Assembly (NCBI GenBank): GCA_904501955.1
Contig: CAJGCY010000004.1
Coordinates: 1 to 40,915 of the forward strand
Direction of reading: 5' to 3'
Source: an uncultured Akkermansia sp.
GTDB lineage: Bacteria; Verrucomicrobiota; Verrucomicrobiia; Verrucomicrobiales; Akkermansiaceae
Length of the DNA: 40,915 bases
Shown: in pieces, positions 33,801-39,444 of the stretch
How the letters are laid out: every line of letters starts with the position of its first letter
Position numbering within the stretch: the first letter of the stretch is position 1
Translations under genes and position numbers: made by a program
Notes under the pieces: generated by a model
The model's database searches: none
What the model was told of the DNA's origin: nothing
What the model saw: the letters and a program-made list of their open reading frames with translations, nothing else

Positions 33801-33912
33801 CTACACACCGGGCAGCAGGCTACACGTGAAAGCCACAGCAACGAACCGTGCAGGCGAAATCTCGGAATACGGTGCTGATTTCAAGAAGATTGGCATCAAG
33901 GCAAAAAACTGA
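30877..33912 (+). CDS. single-pass membrane protein with two families of tandem beta-type repeats
   Basis: The protein is 1011 aa. Residues 1-175 are an N-terminal, probably cytoplasmic domain. One transmembrane helix follows at about 180-203 (VGTGAIILLALAGTLFYACG). A Pro/Glu linker comes next, then two tandem copies (about 239-316 and 356-436) beginning PTEGAVPPGT / PTEGAIPPGT and sharing the GKPFTFKG-type core. Residues 459-868 hold five copies of a roughly 80-residue unit, then a helical segment (870-920) and a final beta domain. No signal peptide, so the orientation would be N-in. The frame is open upstream to 30763 but that part overlaps the preceding gene; ATG 30877 is preferred. It is the last gene of the cluster and could anchor it in the envelope. 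Confidence 0.82.
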   Translation: MDITAIPNGGLNVSMKGYRRVRTYIGGPDFWHPSFQDVLRDRLSPFLPAMEYDSSSDCVNAKYVEKSKELLCSSAPLLGGGAMGRKIPPHVVENFARALQRLRSALADPGIDPNARKMLEAFTLPEPTGAPELYRFVGSGKDTRMFIIWGMEHGPGSSVKAVDIDPETFFPKYLIDNGPNWKAVGTGAIILLALAGTLFYACGEDKEIPPPATTPTEEPKKPEEKPADTAKEATPDNIPTEGAVPPGTTWDERRMEVYSFDPVTCRAELASTGKPFTFKGVEKPKVEVIKPDKEYKLSVQDKNTVYKYHLIVIERPQVPDNLETEGPVPPAPTVTTGDTTTEGDDVDTTAKPKPLPTEGAIPPGTYADDTAEQVLEVFAFNPETCCAIMSPEGNPFTFKGDGKTDVKTITEGKEYTVKLKFDGNNFNYRLKVLAKPAVVKDGKIVSEDESTTSYNIPRDENTPLTHADGSPVTTVDNKKIYNRRNCLVDEDDNPIYVLPDGTLTDHKGNAVTTDKLTTDEKRTLKNSRTGSVLRTDDGKIMVMPAQEGEDVTTRDGTQVVTKDNKTIRRTKHGLEDEDGNPIYVRGSSLTDHKGRTVTTREEHTVDKNGKLINKRTGKVISTESGDIIVMPKNEGDAVTTASGEQVVTSEGKTIHRTKHGFVDSDGNPVIVKGTTLVDHKGNKVTTETVEEEEADADSGGNLVNKRTRELIRTEDNDIIVMPSEEGKLLKTAKGEHVVTPDGKTVVRTKHGLIDSDGNPVMVKGSTLVDHKGRTLTSARAEDTPDQDESRTLVNKRTREIIRTEDNDIIVMPENEGDSVTTKGGRRVITDEGHTLVRTKDGVEDTQGNKMRVIDKTLVDHKGNPVRTAHSATAEERDTHIRKLATEKLDMTEDEAEIFVRDVSRDIPTGASVDEITAIINDISMTEGTQPYTVSYTHSATKGKIIIHVKARLGFELSNIQINGQAADESGACEIDYTPGSRLHVKATATNRAGEISEYGADFKKIGIKAKN
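31591..32184 (+). repeat. two-copy PTEGA repeat in the membrane protein
   Basis: The segments starting at 31591 and 31942 both encode PTEGA(V/I)PPGT, an E-V-(Y/F)-(S/A)-F-(D/N)-P-(V/E)-T-C block and a (K/N)PFTFKG core, followed by a long strand region. Each spans about 240 nt. The copies are clearly diverged at DNA level. Confidence 0.8.
32251..33480 (+). repeat. five tandem copies of an about 240-nt coding repeat
   Basis: Each unit encodes the order EGDxVTT, VVT-x-x-GKTI-x-RTKHG, D-x-DGNP, TLVDHKG, then NKRTG-x-VI-x-T and DIIVMP. Copies begin at about 32251, 32515, 32770, 33040 and 33310. Copies 2 to 5 are the most alike. The DGN and DHKG turns recur in a way that recalls YD/RHS-type beta repeats, although I cannot assign the family. 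Confidence 0.85.
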
Positions 33913-33945
33913 ATGAAGGTAAGCTTCACAAACTGATACACAGAC

Positions 33946-33979
33946 ACCTTCACGCAGGGGTAAAACGCTGCGTGAAGGT
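33946..33979 (+). terminator. hairpin ending the cluster
   Basis: A perfect 12-bp stem, ACCTTCACGCAG (33946-33957) with CTGCGTGAAGGT (33968-33979), stands 33 nt past the last cluster stop. A run of seven T follows only at about 34000-34006, so this is either a terminator with a spaced T run or a structured barrier. The rest of the 184-bp gap before the calcium ATPase shows no convincing promoter. Confidence 0.5.
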
Positions 33980-34096
33980 TGAGTGTTATCGGGGCGAGTT
34001 TTTTTGAACAAAAAAACAACATACCGTGTCAAAACTCTAACCAAGATTGCAAGCAACAACACGCAGGCAACACTACTTACACCGAAAAACAAAACA

Positions 34097-36997
34097 ATGG
34101 CAACATACACAGACCCGCACAAAGGCCTCAGCAGCGCTGAGGTTGAAGAGAGCAGGAAGCTGCACGGCAGCAACCAACTGACACCGCCCAGCCGCGACCC
34201 GTGGTGGGTGCAACTGTTGGAGAAATTTACCGACCCGCTTATCGTTATTCTGATAGTAGCGGCCGTCATATCATTCATCCCGGTTATCATTGCAGACCAC
34301 AGCCCGATTGAAAGTATCGGCATCATCATGGCCGTGCTTTTGGCAACACTCGTGGGCTTCATCAATGAATACAAAGCAAACAAGGAGTTCGACATCCTCA
34401 ACCAGGTGAGCGATGTAGAGCCCGTGCGTGTAGTGCGCGACGGCAAGCACTGCCAAGTCCCGAAGAATGAGCTGGTGGTGGGCGATATCGTGACCCTCGG
34501 CACCGGTGAAGAAGTACCGGCTGACGGCGTGGTGCTCGAATCCGTTGCCCTGCGCATTAACCAAGCCTCCCTCACCGGCGAATCCGAGCCCGTGCTGAAA
34601 ACAAGTGAAGCGGGTGAAGAGCAACTGGCCGGGGCCTACCCCCGCAACATCGTATTGCGCAGCACCTTGGTATCTGAAGGCCACGGTGTTATCTGCATTA
34701 CGAAAGTAGGTGATGCTACGGAAATCGGCAAGGTGGCAGAGGCTGCCTCCGAGGAATCCGAGGAGAAATCCCCGCTGAACCAGCAGTTGGATGGCCTTTC
34801 CAAGGGCATTAACGTACTGGGCTCCAGCATCGCGTTCTTCCTGTTCGCCTCTCTGATTACGCATGACGCCATCCGTGGCACCTTCGAGCTGAGTGGCGCC
34901 CAGTGGGGTTTCTTTGCAGGCATTATCGTCTCCATGGCCTTTGCGCTACTGCGTGTTTGGTACCCCATCTTCCAAGATTTGCTTGGCTACATGAAGGTGG
35001 AGATTCCCGCCCCGGCCTTGGTGGAGAAAGAAGGCTTCGCACCGTGGCTGTGGTGCTTAGTATTGGGTGCGGTGGTATTCGGCATTACCGTAGCAGGCAT
35101 GAGCGCTGCTGAGCTCATCGTCTGGAATGATCCCTCCACTTGGATGAGCGGCGAGGCTGCGGACAGCATGCTCACCTACTTCATGATTGCCATCACCCTC
35201 ATCGTGGTGGCCGTGCCGGAGGGCTTGCCCATGAGCGTAACCCTCAGCCTTGCATACAGCATGCGCAAAATGGCCAAGCAGAACAACTTGGTGCGCCAGA
35301 TGGACGCCTGCGAAACCATCGGTGCCGCTACGGTTGTGTGCTCTGATAAGACCGGCACCCTTACCACGAACCGCATGACGGTGCGTGAGTGCCATTTCCC
35401 GCTGGTCAATGAGCAGAAGGCTCAGGCTCCCATTTACCCGCTGCTTGCAGAGGCCGTATCCGTCAACTCCACGGCGGACCTTGATGAAAAGGGCGAAGTG
35501 CTGGGCAATGTAACGGAAGGCGCCATGCTGATGTTCATCCGCGACGCCGGCAGCAACTACGAGGCGCTGCGCACCGGTACGCCCACCGTGGGGCAGCTTC
35601 CCTTCTCCACCATGAATAAGTTCATGGCCACCTGCGTGAAGTCCAATGCTCTTGGTGGCAAGGATGTCATCTTCGTTAAGGGTGCCCCGGAGATTGTGCT
35701 CAGCAAGTGCTCCTCCGCCTACGGCTGTGAGCTTGATGAAGCCAAGCGCCAAGAGGTGCTCAACACCATCACCACAGCCCAGCGCAAGGCCATGCGTGTG
35801 CTCGGCCTGGCTTACCGTGAGGCGCATGCTGAAACAGCGGATGACATTAAGGCTGCCTGCACCGACCTCGTATGGATGGGCTGCTTCGTCATCCAGGACC
35901 CCGTCCGCAGTGATGTACCTGCTGCCGTTGCCACCTGCTTGCAGGCCGGTGTAGGCATCAAGATTGTAACGGGCGACAACAAGGAAACCGCTTGCCAAAT
36001 CGGTCGCGAAATCGGATTATTGCCCGCAGAGGGTGAAATCCCCGCCAACGCCGTGCTCACCGGCGAGGAGTTCGGCGCGCTGACGGATGAACAACTGGCA
36101 GCGCAGGTGAATGACCTGCGAGTGCTCTCCCGAGCCAAGCCGATGGATAAGCTGCGTTTGGTGAATACCCTGCAGAGCAAACACCACGTGGTAGCCGTAA
36201 CGGGTGACGGCACGAACGACGCCCCTGCCCTTAACCACGCGGATGTGGGTCTTTCCATGGGTATCACCGGTACGTCCGTTGCGAAGGAGGCTTCTGACAT
36301 CATCCTGCTGGATGACTCTTTCGCCAGCATTACCCGCGCCATTAAGTGGGGCCGCTCCCTGTACCGCAACATTCAGAAGTTCATCGTATTCCAGCTCACG
36401 GTAAACGTGGCGGCATGCGGTATTGCAGCACTGGGACCCTTCATCGGTGTGGATCTTCCGCTCACGGTGACGCAAATGCTGTGGGTGAACCTCATCATGG
36501 ACACCTTCGCAGCCTTGGCCTTGGCAACGGAGCCGCCGAGCGATGATGTCATGGAGCAAAGCCCGCGCAATAAGCTGGCCTTCATCATCACTCCCGGCAT
36601 GTGGAAGTGGATACTCGGGCTTGGCTTCACCTTCATTGCTGCGCTCATTTGGTACGTCATGCACATCACGCCTGAAAGCGGCGGTGATCCGACCAAGCAT
36701 GATGTCACCATGCTCTTCACGGGCTTTGTGATGCTGCAATTCTGGAACCTGTTCAACGCCCGCGTATACGGCACCAACCACAGCTTCCTCAAGGGGCTCT
36801 TTGCCAACAAGTCCTTCCTGCTCATCATGCTCATCATCTTGGTGGGCCAGATTCTGGCAGTGGAGTTCGGTGGCGGCATCTTCCGCACGGAATCCCTGAG
36901 CGTGATGGATTGGCTCCTCCTTGCCGGTGTAACCTGCCCGGTACTCGTAGTGGGTGAAATCGTACGCTTCATCGGCCGAATGAAAGCGAAGCACTGA
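34097..36997 (+). CDS. calcium-transporting P-type ATPase, PMCA-type (P2B)
   Basis: It pumps Ca2+ out of the cytoplasm at the cost of ATP. All P-type marks are present: LTGES (actuator, T160-S163), the phosphorylation loop CSDKTGTLTTNRMT with D417, and TGDGTNDAPAL (703 on). The ion-site helix motif PEGLPMSVTLSLAYSMRKM is typical of P2-type calcium pumps, and its form is closest to plasma-membrane type. Hydrophobic segments sit near 55-95, 245-300, 310-385 and in the last 250 residues. Size (966 aa) is normal. The frame is open to 33983, but the ATG at 34097 (MATYTDPHKGLSS) matches the family's N-terminus. Followed by a terminator; monocistronic. Confidence 0.93.
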   Translation: MATYTDPHKGLSSAEVEESRKLHGSNQLTPPSRDPWWVQLLEKFTDPLIVILIVAAVISFIPVIIADHSPIESIGIIMAVLLATLVGFINEYKANKEFDILNQVSDVEPVRVVRDGKHCQVPKNELVVGDIVTLGTGEEVPADGVVLESVALRINQASLTGESEPVLKTSEAGEEQLAGAYPRNIVLRSTLVSEGHGVICITKVGDATEIGKVAEAASEESEEKSPLNQQLDGLSKGINVLGSSIAFFLFASLITHDAIRGTFELSGAQWGFFAGIIVSMAFALLRVWYPIFQDLLGYMKVEIPAPALVEKEGFAPWLWCLVLGAVVFGITVAGMSAAELIVWNDPSTWMSGEAADSMLTYFMIAITLIVVAVPEGLPMSVTLSLAYSMRKMAKQNNLVRQMDACETIGAATVVCSDKTGTLTTNRMTVRECHFPLVNEQKAQAPIYPLLAEAVSVNSTADLDEKGEVLGNVTEGAMLMFIRDAGSNYEALRTGTPTVGQLPFSTMNKFMATCVKSNALGGKDVIFVKGAPEIVLSKCSSAYGCELDEAKRQEVLNTITTAQRKAMRVLGLAYREAHAETADDIKAACTDLVWMGCFVIQDPVRSDVPAAVATCLQAGVGIKIVTGDNKETACQIGREIGLLPAEGEIPANAVLTGEEFGALTDEQLAAQVNDLRVLSRAKPMDKLRLVNTLQSKHHVVAVTGDGTNDAPALNHADVGLSMGITGTSVAKEASDIILLDDSFASITRAIKWGRSLYRNIQKFIVFQLTVNVAACGIAALGPFIGVDLPLTVTQMLWVNLIMDTFAALALATEPPSDDVMEQSPRNKLAFIITPGMWKWILGLGFTFIAALIWYVMHITPESGGDPTKHDVTMLFTGFVMLQFWNLFNARVYGTNHSFLKGLFANKSFLLIMLIILVGQILAVEFGGGIFRTESLSVMDWLLLAGVTCPVLVVGEIVRFIGRMKAKH

Positions 36998-37021
36998 TTC
37001 CGCTCCATACTCATTTATCCG

Positions 37022-37055
37022 AACCGCCATTTGCCCCCGGCAAATGGCGGTTTGT
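37022..37055 (+). terminator. intrinsic terminator of the calcium ATPase gene
   Basis: A perfect 13-bp stem, AACCGCCATTTGC (37022-37034) with GCAAATGGCGGTT (37040-37052), is closed by a CCCCG loop and followed by TTTGTCTT. The downstream -35 box begins just past it. Confidence 0.75.
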
Positions 37056-37056
37056 C

Positions 37057-37086
37057 TTGACTAATACGGCAGGGGCATGGTAACAT
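37057..37086 (+). promoter_or_regulatory. promoter of the CDF transporter and umuD-like pair, near-leaderless
   Basis: TTGACT (37057-37062), 18-nt spacer, TAACAT (37081-37086). It ends 12 nt before the ATG at 37099, leaving a leader of about six bases. No LexA-box-like palindrome was recognised here. Confidence 0.5.
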
Positions 37087-37098
37087 GCGTGCTCACCC

Positions 37099-38493
37099 AT
37101 GGATGCTGATACAAAAAAGACCATAGCAGCGGTGTCCTCCGTCATTTGGAGCGCACTGCTCACCCTCATGAAGTTCGTAGTCGGCGTACTGACGGGCTCA
37201 CTCGGTATCTTGTCAGAGGCGCTGCACAGTGCGCTTGATTTGCTGGCAGCACTGGGCTCACTGTTCGCGGTGAAGATTGCAGCCCAACCGGCAGATGCAG
37301 AACACCCGTACGGGCACGGCAAGGTGGAGAACCTGATGGCGCTGGTGGAAACCCTGCTGCTGCTGGCCACCGCCGCTTGGGTGGTCATGGAGGCGGTGGA
37401 ACGACTGATGAGCGACTCCCCCGAGGCGCTGCATGTGCAGACCTCCATCTGGGCATTCGTGGTCGTTATTGTCTCACTGGTGGTGGACATTAACCGCTCC
37501 GCCATGCTCAAACGCGTAGCCAAAGAAACCAAAAGCGCCGCGCTGGAGGCAGACGCCGCTCACTTTGCATCCGATATTTGGAGCAGTGCAGCCGTCTTGC
37601 TCGGTATCACCGGTGCAGCGTGTGTAGGGTTCGCGGAAGAGGGTAGCGCCCTGCACTGGGTTTTGCTGCGAGCGGACGTGCTGGCATCCTTGGGCGTAGT
37701 GCTGCTCATCCTGCACATTTGCTGGGATTTGGGTAAAAAAGCCATTAACAACCTCATGGACAGGGTAGACGGGCACGCTGCCGGTGAAATCCGTAAGCTC
37801 ATGGCAGAGCGCATGCCGGCCTACCCCGTCACCCGCCTTCGCGTGCGCGAGGTCGGCATGAAAGTTTACTCGGAAATTGAGGTGGCGGTGCCGCGAGAGC
37901 TCCATGTGGATACAGCCCATGAGATAGCAGACGCCATTGAGGAGCTCATCGCCTCAGAGTTCCCGGAGGCGGAAACCATCGTACACATGCAGCCCTCCGC
38001 CCTGCCGGAAGATACGCCGGAGCTGCTCATACGCCGCATAGCGCTCACGCACCGCTTCGGCATGCACGGGTTGGTGCTGATGCAGGCGGAGCAAGGATTC
38101 ATCATCTTCACAGATTTGGAGCTACCGCCGCACGCCAACCTGTCCGGTTGGAATGTGGCCATCCAAGCCTTCCGCAAAGAAGTGCAGCGCAGGCTCAAAG
38201 CGCAGGCCGTCATCGTGCACGTGGAGCCGGATGTGCGAGAACTGCCCACATACCTGCAAGCAGTGCCGCATAACTGGGAATCGCAGGTTCGCCATGCCAT
38301 GATTACCATGGGCGCCCCGCTCCCCTCGGATATCAAGCTCTATACCAAGGACAACCACCGCCTGTGCATCATCAGCATACCGCAGGAAGGCGCACTGAAC
38401 GTGCAGGAAAGCCATGAGCGCATCTCCTCCATTAACAAACGCCTGCGTGACATGCTGCCCAAGGTCGCAAAAATCATCGTAACATACGAATAA
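37099..38493 (+). CDS. cation diffusion facilitator with extended C-terminus
   Basis: CDF transporters export divalent metals by proton antiport. The six-helix core covers residues 10-215. The metal site shows HxxxD in helix 2 (H43, D47) and HxxxD in helix 5 (H155, D159), the pattern usually linked to zinc. HPYGHGK, the well-known CDF signature after the second helix, lies at 69-75. A cytoplasmic CDF C-terminal domain follows (about 220-300), as expected. Another roughly 160 residues (305-464) are added, with a repeated ferredoxin-like look, bringing the protein to 464 aa against the usual 300. Its stop codon overlaps the next start by one base (TAATG), so translation is coupled to the UmuD-like gene. 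Confidence 0.88.
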   Translation: MDADTKKTIAAVSSVIWSALLTLMKFVVGVLTGSLGILSEALHSALDLLAALGSLFAVKIAAQPADAEHPYGHGKVENLMALVETLLLLATAAWVVMEAVERLMSDSPEALHVQTSIWAFVVVIVSLVVDINRSAMLKRVAKETKSAALEADAAHFASDIWSSAAVLLGITGAACVGFAEEGSALHWVLLRADVLASLGVVLLILHICWDLGKKAINNLMDRVDGHAAGEIRKLMAERMPAYPVTRLRVREVGMKVYSEIEVAVPRELHVDTAHEIADAIEELIASEFPEAETIVHMQPSALPEDTPELLIRRIALTHRFGMHGLVLMQAEQGFIIFTDLELPPHANLSGWNVAIQAFRKEVQRRLKAQAVIVHVEPDVRELPTYLQAVPHNWESQVRHAMITMGAPLPSDIKLYTKDNHRLCIISIPQEGALNVQESHERISSINKRLRDMLPKVAKIIVTYE

Positions 38494-38912
38494 TGGCTGA
38501 GATTTCCCCTGAGCAAGAACCGAACGCCCTGCCCTTTTTCCCGGAGGGCGTGGCGGCCGGATTCCCCTCCCCGGCCATGGGCGACCTGCAGGGTGCACTG
38601 GACCTCAACTCCCTGTGCATACGGCACCACGCCGCCACATACTACATTCGCGCGCGCGGTGACAGCATGATAGGCGCCGGCATAGAGGATGGCGACGTAC
38701 TCGTTGTGGATCGTGCCATCACCGCGGCCAACGGCGACATCATTATTGCCGCGCTGGACGGAGAATTTACCGTTAAACGATTGGATCTCAAAGAGAATTC
38801 CGTGCGTTTGCTACCGGAAAACCCGGCTTACTCCCCCATCAGCATCACGGAAGACACAGTGGCGGAATTTTTCGGCGTTGTCACTTGGATAGTTAAACAG
38901 GTGAAAAAATGA
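38493..38912 (+). CDS. umuD: UmuD-like S24 self-cleaving protein, without a UmuC partner
   Basis: UmuD is the SOS-controlled subunit of translesion polymerase V, activated by RecA-aided self-cleavage. This 139-aa protein matches UmuD nearly end to end. The cleavage site is A22-G23 followed by FPSPA, the catalytic Ser58 lies in GDSM and Lys95 in EFTVKR, and YSPI and the FGVV ending are present. No umuC follows: the next gene is TerB-like after a 77-nt gap and its own promoter. It is translated through a one-base overlap with the metal transporter, so it would follow that gene's expression rather than a dedicated SOS promoter. The function without UmuC in cis is uncertain; umuC could be elsewhere. 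Confidence 0.9.
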   Translation: MAEISPEQEPNALPFFPEGVAAGFPSPAMGDLQGALDLNSLCIRHHAATYYIRARGDSMIGAGIEDGDVLVVDRAITAANGDIIIAALDGEFTVKRLDLKENSVRLLPENPAYSPISITEDTVAEFFGVVTWIVKQVKK

Positions 38913-38914
38913 GC

Positions 38915-38942
38915 TTGACAACGCGCGAATACGTGCTAGTCT
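38915..38942 (+). promoter_or_regulatory. promoter of the TerB-like gene
   Basis: TTGACA (38915-38920), 16-nt spacer, TAGTCT (38937-38942). Transcription would start near 38949, about 41 nt before the ATG at 38990. This one is not leaderless. Confidence 0.5.
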
Positions 38943-38989
38943 GGAGTTGTAGCGTAACTATCATTAACAACTGACACGCACTACAACTT

Positions 38990-39367
38990 ATGAGCACTTT
39001 AGCAGAATTAAAGAAATCCCTGTTGGCCGATGGCGTCATTGACGCCGAGGAAGTAAAGCAGCTTGACACCCTGCTGTATGCAGACGGCGTCATTGATAAA
39101 GAGGAGGCTGAGTTCATGTTTGAATTGAGCGATGCCGTCTCCGGCAAAGAGAACGCCCCTGAGTGGGAGGATCTGTTCGTGAAGGTGATTTGCACCTACC
39201 TTCTGGAGGATGAGGCAACCCCGGGTGAGATTGATGCCGATGAAGCCGAATGGCTGTACGCCAAGGTAAAGGGCGACGGTCAGGTGGACGCCTTGGAGCG
39301 CAAGCTTCTGCTCACCATCAAGGAAAAGGCCAAGAGCTTCCCGGCTAAGCTGGCAGAGCTTCTGTAA
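38990..39367 (+). CDS. TerB-like small acidic helical protein
   Basis: The protein is 125 aa, all-helical and acidic. It contains repeated motifs of the form LLADGVIDAEEVKQLDTLL and LYADGVIDKEEAEFMFEL, each a helix-turn-helix with DGVID loops. This is the pattern of TerB-type domains (tellurite resistance family), which resemble a metal-binding helical fold. The third segment (DGEID / GDGQVDALERKLLL) repeats the theme. The protein is not next to terA, terC, terD or terE genes, so an actual tellurite role is unproven. A clear terminator 26 nt past the stop and its own promoter make it a separate unit. Confidence 0.75.
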   Translation: MSTLAELKKSLLADGVIDAEEVKQLDTLLYADGVIDKEEAEFMFELSDAVSGKENAPEWEDLFVKVICTYLLEDEATPGEIDADEAEWLYAKVKGDGQVDALERKLLLTIKEKAKSFPAKLAELL

Positions 39368-39392
39368 TTTTCAAAACAAGCCGTACCAACGC

Positions 39393-39423
39393 AAAGGGGA
39401 GTCGTTTCCGACTCCCCTTTTTT
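39393..39423 (+). terminator. intrinsic terminator of the TerB-like gene
   Basis: AAAGGGGAGTCG (39393-39404) pairs perfectly with CGACTCCCCTTT (39409-39420) around a TTTC loop, followed by more T. The A run on the other side may also serve the minus-strand symporter gene ending at 39445. Confidence 0.85.
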
Positions 39424-39444
39424 GTATTCTGTGAATGAAGGATA

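Noticed and set aside
38915..38942. LexA-type SOS operator near umuD
   Set aside because: No inverted repeat of LexA type is visible near 37099 or 38493; the boxes at 38915-38942 read as a plain promoter.
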